From: JAJNBK01 sp035642715
GTDB taxonomy: Archaea > Thermoproteota > Nitrososphaeria > Nitrososphaerales > Nitrososphaeraceae
DNA length: 64,000 bases
Direction of reading: 5' to 3'
Assembly: GCA_035642715.1 (NCBI GenBank)
Contig: DASQRW010000093.1
Coordinates: forward strand, 1-64,000
The translations under genes were made by a program, and so were the position numbers. The notes under the pieces were generated by a model, which had not been told where the DNA came from, ran no database searches, and saw only the letters and a program-made list of their open reading frames with translations. Shown here piece after piece: positions 1 through 8,436 of this stretch (its first letter is position 1; the number at the start of each line of letters is the position of its first letter).

Positions 1-132
1 CCCTACAACCTTTAGGCTGTAGGTTAACCTATTACCTAAGACGACAACTCATCGTTCCCATGGGAGTTGCAAGCCTTTACTTGTAACCTAGACCTATACG
101 ATGTATCGTTCCTCTCTTTCGGCTAATCGAAC
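1..132 (-). ncRNA. Unidentified structured RNA, truncated by window edge
   Basis: This stretch is far richer in helices than the AT-rich spacers around it. Visible inverted repeats are CCTACAACC/GGCTGTAGG (2-23), CAACTC/GAGTTG (about 46-70), GTTGCAAG/CTTGTAAC (about 68-90) and ACGAT/ATCGT (about 99-110). The GTTGCAAG arm and the GAGTTG arm overlap, so two of the folds exclude each other. A TATA-like box for minus-strand transcription lies at about 150-159, which would start an RNA near 125-132 running off the left edge. I could not match it to 5S, SRP, tRNA or the conserved blocks of RNase P RNA. An RNA gene is inference; the hairpins are seen. Confidence 0.35.
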
Positions 133-260
133 AATTAGTATGCATAGGGAAAATATATAGCCTTGTTTGTCAAATCAATTATTAAGAAGAGTATAATAAT
201 CTTAACCTGATACCTGGTAGTTATTTCAATCCTACTATAGAAATAGATTTAAAGATAGAC

Positions 261-1298
261 CTACATTAGGATGGTGAGCGCATTTTGAAGAACCTCAAAT
301 GTTGCAGGCAGAATTCCTATTGGTTCGCCATCAATTGTGACGGTTATATCTTTATTCTCCTTTGACTTTATTGAAACCTTCTTAGCTTGCCTATAGAATA
401 CGTCGCCCTCATTAGTATAGTTACCATCTTTTATGTTGAGAAAATTTTCTATCATCTCTAGGCTACTTGATTCCTTTAGAATAACAACATCCAGCAATCC
501 ATCTAAAACATTTGCTTCTGGTGCCGCTTTAAATCCCCCTCCTAGAAATTTTCCATTGGCAACGATACCCATTGTCATCTTTGTAAGAATAGTCTCATGT
601 CCATCATCAATAGAGACTTCACATAGGCTACTATCATATGAAGGTACAGTTGCAACAAGCCCAGTCACTGTAGAAATAAGACGATTATTAACTACATTTC
701 TAACCTTCTTTGCCTTATCAATAACCTCAGCGCCGATACCAATCTCAGCTGCATTAAGATAAATGCGCATTGCTGTTTTTGAATGATTCTCAATATTTGT
801 TGCCTTTACACTAATAACATCCACTTTCTGCAGTTTATATGTTTCAAAATTTTGACAACATTCTCCAAAGTCTGCTGGCAAGTCTAATGATTTGACTAGT
901 ACATTTCTTGTTCCACATGGAAATACAGCCATGACTGCAGCAGAGTTTATAGGCTTGAATATGGCTTGGGTAAGAAATGCGTCATTGCCTTTGTTATTGT
1001 ATTCACTGCTGTCATGAATTCGGATATTATCTTCTTCAAAGAAGCCGTTTGCAACCTCATTTATAGTTCCATCCCCACCTATTGCGACAATTTTTTTACA
1101 TCCTTTTTTTATAAAATTTCTTGTAAGATTTGTTCCATCACCCGATTTTTCAGTAAAGGCAATTTCACTGTTATCGCCAAAAAGCCTTTTAATCATCAAA
1201 TAAAGGTTGTCCCAATTTTTACCAGTCAATCCACTCGCAGAATTTGGGTTAACTACTATGGCGGTTTCATTCCTTTTTATATTTGATTCTATGGCCAA
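261..1298 (-). CDS. Diacylglycerol / lipid kinase family protein (YegS/LCB5-type)
   Basis: The 345-residue protein belongs to the DAGK-catalytic family, which phosphorylates lipid hydroxyl groups with ATP at the inner membrane face. The nucleotide-binding glycine motif GGDGTINEV lies at residues 74-82, an NPNSASG start-of-domain motif at 17-23, and PCGTRN at 127-132, in the order typical of YegS/LCB5 kinases. The C-terminal half matches the beta-sandwich expected for substrate binding, and full length agrees with the family. No membrane segment is evident. In an archaeon the substrate is probably an isoprenoid lipid rather than diacylglycerol, but this is inference. It stands alone, transcribed toward the structured region at the left edge. 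Confidence 0.85.
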   Translation of the reverse strand: MAIESNIKRNETAIVVNPNSASGLTGKNWDNLYLMIKRLFGDNSEIAFTEKSGDGTNLTRNFIKKGCKKIVAIGGDGTINEVANGFFEEDNIRIHDSSEYNNKGNDAFLTQAIFKPINSAAVMAVFPCGTRNVLVKSLDLPADFGECCQNFETYKLQKVDVISVKATNIENHSKTAMRIYLNAAEIGIGAEVIDKAKKVRNVVNNRLISTVTGLVATVPSYDSSLCEVSIDDGHETILTKMTMGIVANGKFLGGGFKAAPEANVLDGLLDVVILKESSSLEMIENFLNIKDGNYTNEGDVFYRQAKKVSIKSKENKDITVTIDGEPIGILPATFEVLQNALTILM

Positions 1299-1927
1299 CC
1301 CAGTCGATCCTAATTTATTTATCTATTTTTAAGCATATCATATTAAGGTATGTAATAGTGTATCAATATAATAATTAATTAGATTTGTCTGTTATTAGTA
1401 TATCAATTTCTAAATAAAGACTATCCTTTAATAGAACACTTTTGACATTAAAGTCAAGCACTAGGTTTTATTACCACTTTTCGTCTGAACTTCTCCTAAG
1501 CCAAAGGAGAAATATTTTTGCATTCTATTGCTTTATACAAATGGGCTATTGCTGCCGTTGCAAGTATTGTATCATATTAAGAGATCATTAAGAATCCTAC
1601 AAATATGCATAGTAATAAAATAAGAATTACAAATTAAATATTTTTTTAGAATATTGAAAATTCTGATATTTAACTATTTTTAATAATCAGAAACAAACTA
1701 GTTTTTGCGGACATTTATTTATCTATTATATCTAAAATTAGATCTATAAACGCAAAAGATCAAATAGCAAAATGACATGTGTTAGTTTGATACTGCTATA
1801 TCGAAGATAAGATTACCAACTCCTGTTTTGAAGATAGTGTAGTGAGCTGTTATCATTGATATGGTGCATTATTTATAGGGACGTATGTTAGGAACATATT
1901 AAACGCTTTTCCAATTATCTTGGAATA
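1299..1927. other. Intergenic, no convincing gene
   Basis: AT-rich spacer between two minus-strand genes. A 16-codon Cys-rich frame at 1541-1591 (+) is too short to support. No repeat or stable hairpin stands out. Confidence 0.6.
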
Positions 1928-2611
1928 TTATAGATTATTCTTTATAGATGACTTGTGCTCCTTATAATATCCAAATCCAATTACTGCTGCAACTCCTACA
2001 ATTATTATTAGAGCAGTTATGTTAAAAATTTCTGATGATTCTTTAGCATATTTACTCCATGTTTCTCCAAAATAATATCCTACAAATGTTAAACTGATAC
2101 TCCAAATTAGAGAACCAGCAAAGGTAAACAAAATGAACTTTACCATATTCATCTTACTAAGGCCAGCAGGAATAGAAATTATTTCACGAATGCCTGGTGC
2201 TAGCCTTCCTACAAATACAGCTATTGCTCCATGTTTCTCAAACCATAATTCAGCTTTTTGTAATTTTGATTCGTTAATTAAAACGTATTTTCCAATGCGA
2301 AGAATTGCAGGCCTTCCAATCTTTAAAGCAATAAAATAAATCATTATTGCTCCAATAGTCGAACCCAATGCTCCAATCGTAGCCATTCCTATTGCATCTC
2401 CTAATCCAAGCCCTTTACTTTGTGCAACAAATCCTACTAGAGGAAAGATAATCTCACTTGGAATTGGTGGGAATATTGTTTCAAGCAATGTTGCTGCAAA
2501 AACGCCAGGATATCCTATACTAGATATCCAGGATGTTACAGTGTCGGTTATACCTTGAAAACTAAATGTTCCTTCTATTGCCAGAATAATAATAATGTAA
2601 TAAACGAACAA
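1928..2611 (-). CDS. DedA-family (VTT domain) membrane protein
   Basis: A 227-residue polytopic membrane protein of the DedA/VTT (SNARE-associated) family, proposed scramblases or proton-coupled transporters for lipid carriers. It has the two DedA signatures: E44 followed by FPPIPSE (47-53), and GRLAPGIREIISIPAG (135-150) with the conserved arginines. Hydrophobic segments lie near residues 1-14, 33-62, 75-97, 152-177 and 190-212. A short basic tail follows. Family membership is clear; substrate is unknown. A second, more diverged VTT protein lies 0.8 kb away on the same strand (3418-4083), so the region holds two paralogues, though the gap and the small zinc-finger ORF between them argue against one operon. 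Confidence 0.9.
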   Translation of the reverse strand: MFVYYIIIILAIEGTFSFQGITDTVTSWISSIGYPGVFAATLLETIFPPIPSEIIFPLVGFVAQSKGLGLGDAIGMATIGALGSTIGAIMIYFIALKIGRPAILRIGKYVLINESKLQKAELWFEKHGAIAVFVGRLAPGIREIISIPAGLSKMNMVKFILFTFAGSLIWSISLTFVGYYFGETWSKYAKESSEIFNITALIIIVGVAAVIGFGYYKEHKSSIKNNL

Positions 2612-2926
2612 CCCAGTGTCTGTAAGACTGATAGATGATTTGTCATAAAAGTATATGTGTTATTATCATACATAAACCAGCTGATCGACCACACATGGAT
2701 GTATGTCAATAGACAATATCACGTCTATGTACAAATGATAATTAATTTATTAATAAAAAATCTAACAATAAGCCTGCCAAAATCGTCTATAAATAATAAC
2801 ATATCTCTTAGAGTTTAGAGAACCTTGCTTTTGTTTGTATCTAGTATATATTTAGCTATAAGATTCTCATACTATTAAAATTTATCAGAGATGAAAAGGT
2901 AATTTTTAGTGTTTTACTCTCCAATT
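2612..2926. other. Intergenic, no gene seen
   Basis: AT-rich spacer upstream of the DedA gene. It presumably holds that gene's promoter, but no box is distinctive enough to mark. Confidence 0.6.
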
Positions 2927-3052
2927 TTACAGTACTTCAGAATGATCTTTTTTATAATGCATTGTAAGTTCTTCTGCAGTAGAAAAAACTCTTCCACAGT
3001 CCTCACATTTGTGATTAGTTGGCTCACTCACAGGCTCTGATTCTGATGTCAT
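2927..3052 (-). CDS. Small single C2H2 zinc-finger protein (41 aa)
   Basis: A 41-codon frame begins with ATG at 3052 and ends with TAA. After an acidic 15-residue leader it encodes one classical finger, C-x2-C-x12-H-x4-H (C16, C19, H32, H37), with the usual aromatic and leucine core positions. Archaeal one-finger proteins of this size are known but usually escape ORF callers with a length cutoff. A second gene of the same design lies at 34475-34594. DNA, RNA or protein binding cannot be told from one finger. Spacing of metal ligands makes a real gene likely. Confidence 0.75.
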   Translation of the reverse strand: MTSESEPVSEPTNHKCEDCGRVFSTAEELTMHYKKDHSEVL

Positions 3053-3417
3053 AAATAAACTTCTAAAATATAATATATAGAAGTTTAGGAGTATTAGCAA
3101 TTTTATTTATTATCCCTTTATAAATATGGACATTTATTAAAGTTATATCAATATTCAGCTAAGACAAGATTATGCTAAGGAAATACTAATAAATATTAAT
3201 CCATACACGCAGAAGAGTTAATTTCTAGAGGTATCGATAACAATATAAGAATAAGAATACAAGATGTAGAGATTAATTCCTTTTGTTACTTTGATAATTG
3301 AAAAAACACAACTCATAGCGCGCATTCAATTCCTAAAAGCAAAGTTATTGGTAGAACTTCTATAATATCTACTATATTTGATAATATCTATTTATTATTC
3401 CATAATTAACTAACTAA
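3053..3417. other. Intergenic, no gene seen
   Basis: AT-rich spacer between the C2H2 mini-gene and the second VTT protein. No ORF, repeat or hairpin that I can support. Confidence 0.6.
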
Positions 3418-4083
3418 TTACTTATTATCTGTTTCCTTTTTACCATGATCATCTTTTTCTTCTATAATAGCCCATGGAAACCATTTTCCAATAAGTTTAG
3501 CCCAATCCATTTTTACTAATAAGTATAATGTTATCCCAACAATTCCTATACTAATAATTGCTTCAATAATAAAATTAATTTGATTAGTAGTAATTTCTAA
3601 AATAATGCGTTCGACAAAGGGTCTTCCCAAAAAAGCTGCTGTCGATACTATGATTTCATTGTAAAATAATTCGCCAGCAAAAATGGCAGTTACAAATTTC
3701 CATGGATTGTATTTTGTAAGACCTAGTGAAATATATATCACATTTCCCGAAAGGGGTGTCATTGAGGCTATAAAAGCGCCTAGCCAACCATATTTACTTA
3801 AAAGTTTTTGAAGAGGAAACATCCTTTTCTTTGTTTTATTGCCTAGAATATTACGACCATAGTAACTTAAATAGAAAATTATCATCTTTGCTGCTACTGC
3901 TCCAATTGTACCAGCAAGAGATATTAGATGAGGATCTAAGTTCTTATTAAAAGCTGCAATGAATGGAATTGGGAAGTAGGGAATTGGAATAAAAATTAGA
4001 ATGCTTATGATAAAACTGATAGATAAGATCCCAAGGTAACCAAAGTAATCATATAGTTGAAGTAGCTCATCAAGAGTAAACAA
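3418..4083 (-). CDS. VTT-domain membrane protein, YqaA/DedA-like
   Basis: A 221-residue membrane protein with a VTT (SNARE-associated Golgi) fold. The proline-rich re-entrant motif FIPIPYFPIPF lies near residues 31-41 and a second re-entrant loop, SMTPLSGNVIYISLG, near 107-121. The arginine characteristic of DedA proper in the second motif is missing, so it fits the YqaA-like branch better than true DedA. Hydrophobic helices lie near 15-40, 50-75, 98-120, 128-150 and 168-190. The tail is charged and presumably cytoplasmic. A role in lipid or small-solute movement is only inferred from the family. Confidence 0.8.
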   Translation of the reverse strand: MFTLDELLQLYDYFGYLGILSISFIISILIFIPIPYFPIPFIAAFNKNLDPHLISLAGTIGAVAAKMIIFYLSYYGRNILGNKTKKRMFPLQKLLSKYGWLGAFIASMTPLSGNVIYISLGLTKYNPWKFVTAIFAGELFYNEIIVSTAAFLGRPFVERIILEITTNQINFIIEAIISIGIVGITLYLLVKMDWAKLIGKWFPWAIIEEKDDHGKKETDNK

Positions 4084-4516
4084 ACACAGAACTATTATAA
4101 TCTGTCCTTATATAGTATTATGAGGATTTGTTTAATAGAAGAAGTTAAGATTTCATACAATATTATATATATGTATTTGATATATTATCTTTGACGGATA
4201 CTCTAGGCTCTAGGAATCTTATCTCTTAATTATTATTGTCTACATCAGTGGTTAGTTCTACAAGGATTATATCTATAATATTGATCCAGGTAAATGATAA
4301 GAAAAGTTGTATGTTTCTCTTATAATGACAAATTCAACCTTTGAATCTCTATATATCAACTGGGATGTATTCTTCTTTCTAATATACTTCATGGACTTAT
4401 TTTAAGATAAAAAATATAAAATTTAAAGGAGTGAATTTAATTACTAAACGTGATACCGATAGATCAGACTTTATACAATACAATATATGTAATTGATCCT
4501 TATTCTATCATAACAA
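4084..4516. other. Intergenic, no gene seen
   Basis: AT-rich spacer downstream of queC. Nothing beyond short A/T runs is visible. Confidence 0.6.
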
Positions 4517-5182
4517 TTATGTGTTTTTAAAAAAAACTGGATCCTTTATGCCCAATGAGCTAAACGCTTCTATCCTCTGCATACATGCATAGCACTGTCC
4601 ACAATGTGTTTTGTGTTTGTTATGGCAGCTCCATGTCAATTCAATAGGCACATTTAACTCAATTGCTAAATTGATTATAGTTTTTCTATCCATTTCAGCT
4701 AAAGGAATGAGTATCACGCAAGGATCGTCGTTGCAGAACAAACATCCACGCTTAATTAACAAGTTTAGCTTTTCTATATAATCTTTTGTTGCATCAATAA
4801 AAAATGTTCCATCATGAATATTATGTCCTCCTATAATCCATTTTATATCAAGAAATTCAGCATAGTGTGCAGCTATTGAATAAAATATTAGGTTCCTTGC
4901 AGGAACATATGATGACCACCTTCTATCATAGTTGGGTGTGATATGATTATTATTATAAAAATCAGAAAATTCTTTAATAAAGGGAATGTTGATCTCAAGA
5001 AAGTTTACAATATTTGCTCTTCTTGCTAATTCTGCTGCAGCCCTTTTTTCGTTTTCAATCCTATTGTAATAATTAAATGTAATTACGGAAATTTCTGAAA
5101 AATTTTTTTTAGCCCAGTAAAGACAAGTGGCAGAATCTAATCCACCAGAGAGCATTACAAGGGCATTGGTTTTCTTCATCAT
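4517..5182 (-). CDS. queC: 7-cyano-7-deazaguanine synthase
   Basis: QueC converts 7-carboxy-7-deazaguanine to preQ0 with ATP and ammonia; in archaea preQ0 is inserted into tRNA at position 15 to make archaeosine. The 221-residue protein has the PP-loop SGGLDS at 12-17 near the N terminus and the QueC zinc site formed by C186, C194, C197 and C200. Length is normal for the family. It begins directly at the end of the queD-like gene (no spacer), so the two are one transcription unit. QueE, which would supply the substrate, is not in the window. Recognition is firm. Confidence 0.93.
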   Translation of the reverse strand: MMKKTNALVMLSGGLDSATCLYWAKKNFSEISVITFNYYNRIENEKRAAAELARRANIVNFLEINIPFIKEFSDFYNNNHITPNYDRRWSSYVPARNLIFYSIAAHYAEFLDIKWIIGGHNIHDGTFFIDATKDYIEKLNLLIKRGCLFCNDDPCVILIPLAEMDRKTIINLAIELNVPIELTWSCHNKHKTHCGQCYACMQRIEAFSSLGIKDPVFFKNT

Positions 5183-5998
5183 TTAACCTTTTTTTATTTC
5201 AGCTATTATGTGTGCTCCCTTATTTACTCCTTCGTAAACATATATGCCCAATGCTTCGACAGTTGGTGGCATCTTTGGAGTAAGCAGTTTAATTATTTCT
5301 GTTGAAAGGTTTTCTACAGTAGCTTCACCTGGGAGTAAGAAAGTAGTCATCTTCGGCAATTGTAGACTGAAAAAGCCTCGTGGTCCTTCAAAAGATATAT
5401 GATAGTAAATATCATCTTCTCTCTTCAGATATTTTGTATTAATAAAGAATTTATGGTCAAGAATACTTAATGCCTCTTTAATTATTCTCTTGGCTTCACC
5501 AAAATCAATAATAAGATTATTTTTCATGTCACCTATTATTTCGACCATAACAGTGGATGTATGCCCATGCAGAATAGAACATTTTTCAACTAATGGTAAG
5601 ATATGTGCATAATCAAAAGCAAGAGATGGATCTTCTATGAATATAGAACCGGTCTGACTATAGTTGGAATTAAAGAAGAAGAAGGAGTCTAGTTCATTGA
5701 CTTTACCAGCATATTTCGAGTGACCAACTGCAATAATTTTAATTTCTGGTAGTTCTCTTCGTATTCGAAGAAATTTATTAACATCATTTTCGCAATCTAT
5801 AACCTCGATATATTTGTCATCTATTTTAAAATCGACGTTGACAATATCGTCATTTTTAAATTTTAACATTACATCATACTCGAAATTTTGTCCTAAAAAA
5901 GATAGCATCTTTGAGATAGATAGTTCTGCTCTAGTTCGAAAAAGATTACCAGCCCTATCAATGTATTTAATATCATTATCCAGGACTACTCTTTCCAT
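5183..5998 (-). CDS. queD: QueD/PTPS-family enzyme with extra N-terminal domain
   Basis: The C-terminal half (about 125-271) is a 6-carboxytetrahydropterin synthase: zinc ligands H132, H144 and H146, catalytic C140 in the QueD-type C-x3-H-x-H arrangement, the D181-H182 pair, and the substrate-binding glutamate in TVEN (229). QueD turns dihydroneopterin triphosphate into carboxytetrahydropterin for preQ0. Residues 1-105 are an extra domain not found in ordinary QueD (about 120 residues). Its pattern, a basic RTRAEL helix (21-26), hydrophobic strand, VDFKID (55-60) then YIEVID (63-68), resembles a PD-(D/E)XK nuclease core, but the expected lysine is not in place, so it may be inactive. It is first gene of the queD-queC unit. 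Confidence 0.85.
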   Translation of the reverse strand: MERVVLDNDIKYIDRAGNLFRTRAELSISKMLSFLGQNFEYDVMLKFKNDDIVNVDFKIDDKYIEVIDCENDVNKFLRIRRELPEIKIIAVGHSKYAGKVNELDSFFFFNSNYSQTGSIFIEDPSLAFDYAHILPLVEKCSILHGHTSTVMVEIIGDMKNNLIIDFGEAKRIIKEALSILDHKFFINTKYLKREDDIYYHISFEGPRGFFSLQLPKMTTFLLPGEATVENLSTEIIKLLTPKMPPTVEALGIYVYEGVNKGAHIIAEIKKG

Positions 5999-6540
5999 AT
6001 GAATACCTGATTTAAAAAGTACTCATTGTTACTTATAAACCGTTTATTGTATATTTTGGAAAAACTTTTATCATATAAAGCGTATTTTGATTTAAGTTAC
6101 ATTATTATTAATTTGTTAAATTATCAGGTTCTGTATTATTGATTGTAAATTGCAGTATATTGTTTGAATATGCGAGAAGAATTAGTTTTGAGATACCATC
6201 ATCAATACTTGTCTCTATAATTTTTATTAGAATGTATATGTACAAGCCCATTTCCACAGTGGAGTTGTCATTATACTAGCATGAAGATTTAATTACTATG
6301 TAGCAATGCTAAACTAGAGGGTTATTTTGTTCTTCCCTTCCCTTATTTTCTATGTTCTGTCATCATTTGTCACCTCTGACTTGTTTATACTGACTAATTT
6401 TTATGACTAATCAATAAATTGTTTCAAGCAAGATGAATTTTAAATTCGAGGAAATTTGTATCAATATCTGATCGTTAATGAAAATACGTGACTCATAACT
6501 ATATATAAAATTAATATACTGGGTTAGTGTTGCAACAACT
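5999..6540. other. Intergenic, divergent promoters
   Basis: Spacer between queD (minus) and the LEA-like gene (plus), so both promoters should lie here. I see no repeat or further ORF. The frame crossing its right end on the minus strand overlaps the LEA-like gene and looks like a shadow. Confidence 0.55.
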
Positions 6541-6846
6541 ATGAGCGAAGAACAGGAAAGAGAATTTGAAGAAGGTGCCGCAGGAACAAAGGCTGATAGA
6601 AAAAAAGATCCTCTCAAAGAATACGATGAAAAAGAAGCAATGTCGCCTGCCAAAATAAAAGAGCATGAACCAACTGCTGTAAAAAGAGATTCAAGTGATC
6701 AAAAAATAGCTGAACCAGGACAGACTGGAACAAGTCCTGAAGAAGCAAGAGAAAAGGCAAGAAAAAGTGGCATGACTAAAGGTACTGCAGGCGCAGATGA
6801 GACTGGTAGCGAATATGAACAAGGTGCAGCAGGAGCAAATAAGTAA
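6541..6846 (+). CDS. LEA-like hydrophilic stress protein, short paralogue
   Basis: A 101-residue protein made almost wholly of charged and small residues, with no Cys or Trp and no hydrophobic core, so probably disordered. Repeated elements EFEEGAAGT (near 8-16) and EYEQGAAGA (near 91-99) bracket a PGQTGTSPEEAREKARKSG segment. It aligns along its length with the longer minus-strand protein at 21146-21550, and the last 120 or so bases of the two genes are almost identical. It lacks that paralogue's amphipathic K-D-K-V repeats. Desiccation or osmotic protection is inferred from composition only. Confidence 0.75.
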   Translation: MSEEQEREFEEGAAGTKADRKKDPLKEYDEKEAMSPAKIKEHEPTAVKRDSSDQKIAEPGQTGTSPEEAREKARKSGMTKGTAGADETGSEYEQGAAGANK

Positions 6847-7210
6847 AAGTAAGAAAATATAATAAAAGTAGTTATGGCCTAGTAGTAGTAGTAGTGAATA
6901 TAATGCTGTAAGTAACAATTTTTATTCTTTTATTTATTCATGGATTATTGTAAACCGGGATTGTGTTGTATATTATCTGGTAAGTGACAAATTTTAATAC
7001 TTCTATTATCATCTAATTTTTCTCTTTCTTTGGTAGGAGCGTCATAGAGACAATAGACCTATTCTGATGAAATTGATTCTGCTAGATATAGGTTAGAATT
7101 TTTGGGTTTAATTAATATTGTAATTTTAAGATTATTGTAAATATATAATACCTAAAATAATATTATTTTCTTTCGAATGTTTTCAGCCGCTTTCGTCTAC
7201 TATCTTATAT
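6847..7210. other. Intergenic, no gene seen
   Basis: Convergent spacer with a short TAG trinucleotide run near 6880-6893. Nothing else supported. Confidence 0.6.
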
Positions 7211-7564
7211 TCATTCTTCGCTACGTGCAGTGTTGGGATTAATCTTTCTTACATATGTACGGTGGGCATCAATCACATTTGTTTGTTCTATGAGCATTTT
7301 TTTAAGCCCCGACATAAGTTCCTCTTGTTTTTCATATGGCTGAATCCTAGAAACAGATATCATACTATTGAAAGTATCTACGATCCCCCTAGCTTGTTGG
7401 AATAACTTTTGACCGCTTTTCTTAGGAATTGTTTGAAATATTTCTAAAAAGGCAGCTTCCTCTGATTTATTAAAATCTTCTGCTTCAGCCTCTTTTGTAC
7501 TAAGTTCGTCTTCTTGCGTTGGATATGGCTGGGGGCTATTAGCATCAGGTGATGATGACGACAT
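7211..7564 (-). CDS. Hypothetical acidic protein
   Basis: I do not recognise this protein. I place the start at the second ATG (7564), giving 117 residues, because the next frame continues as a Ser-rich leader; an ATG four codons earlier (7576) is possible. Residues 1-35 are polar and acidic and probably disordered; the remainder is predicted helical with alternating hydrophobic positions, compatible with a small helical bundle or coiled coil. No metal motif, signal peptide or membrane segment is visible. It lies alone, convergent with the LEA-like gene. Confidence 0.6.
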   Translation of the reverse strand: MSSSSPDANSPQPYPTQEDELSTKEAEAEDFNKSEEAAFLEIFQTIPKKSGQKLFQQARGIVDTFNSMISVSRIQPYEKQEELMSGLKKMLIEQTNVIDAHRTYVRKINPNTARSEE

Positions 7565-8007
7565 ACAAACAATCAACGTATTTATTTCGTTTAATAATAT
7601 GCGTAAAAACTTCTAGCTAAAACCTAAAAACCACATTATATTTTTTATAGGTATTTACTGTTTAGCATTATAGAGAAGATAATGTTTGCATGAGAATAAA
7701 TGCAGACTAAATATTTTAAAGATTATGCCCCAATTTTTATATTAAGATTTTAACCCATAAGTAAGTAAATATAGCTACTAGAATTTTATCTTACTACATA
7801 TAATTCGGCGTATATCTAACAGAGTAGAGACAATGAAGATAATGTGCAGTTCTATTATAATATTTCTCTATTATTGCAGTATTGGCCTCTATAATAACAT
7901 CGCTAAGATGGCGTTACACACAGCCTCTATTCATCCTGGCAAAATGGGCTAAAATCGACCTGTGTAGTCAAACTATGAATAACTGAAACTCCCTCACATG
8001 AAATAAA

Positions 8008-8154
8008 ATCCTGGTGGAATATGCTATCGCAGCTGCTAAACTTGGAGGACAAATGACTGATAACCATATCTGAATTGGCCTCTGGTATGCGGAATGAAGA
8101 AACAGGTATCAACATTCATTCTGTGCAACTTCCAAATGAAGATATCCTTAGGTA
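8008..8154 (+). pseudogene. Possible dihydrodipicolinate-reductase-like remnant
   Basis: Two plus-strand frames, offset by one base and each short, read together like the C-terminal part of DapB: a segment ending AIAAAKLGG, then after a frame change SGMRNEETGINIHSVQLPN. The piece IHSVQLPN resembles the conserved IHSVRLPG of DapB enzymes, and A-I-A-A-A-K-L-G-G could match the helix after the catalytic K-x-D-x-P-S-G-T-A motif, which is itself lost. There is no start and stops interrupt it. The overlapping minus-strand ORF (7927-8115) seems accidental. The match is from memory of the family and is weak. Confidence 0.25.
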
Positions 8155-8179
8155 AGTATCTTCTAGTGAAGGATACTTA
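8153..8179. repeat. Inverted repeat / hairpin
   Basis: Arms TAAGTATC (8153-8160) and GATACTTA (8172-8179) pair perfectly, with an additional TTC/GAA inner pair. It lies right after the gene relic and may be an old terminator or mobile-element end; function unknown. Confidence 0.5.
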
Positions 8180-8436
8180 CTGAACAGAACATGAAAACAC
8201 TGCCATAGAAGATGATCAATCTCTGTTAAAATGATAGAGAACTTATTAAATTTATTATCTTTTGTTATTTTTAAATAATATGTAGATCAGTATATTTATG
8301 GCCCCATAATGAGCAATAATATAATCGAATAATAGTTCTATTGTAAATGATGTACTGAAATTATATCTTGACAGAGAAACAATCTCTTCTAAATTCTATG
8401 GCATATCAATTAAATATACAAGTATATTGTTAAATC

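Larger units (their letters stand above)
7565..8436. other. Intergenic with gene relic and hairpin
   Basis: Nearly 0.9 kb upstream of pckA without an intact gene. It contains a possible dapB-like relic (about 8008-8154) followed by an inverted repeat (8153-8179). A TATA-like box near 8411-8417 sits about 25 bases before the pckA start, which would make that mRNA essentially leaderless. Confidence 0.5.

Noticed and set aside
85..150. Strings resembling the complement of 23S rRNA (GTTCCTCTC and AATCGAACAATTAGTA)
   Set aside because: The sequence that should continue the 23S body on the right is AT-rich spacer and a kinase gene, and the matches are too short.
7927..8115. Minus-strand ORF of 62 codons
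   Set aside because: It overlaps the plus-strand dapB-like relic, whose reading is more protein-like, and has no recognisable content.
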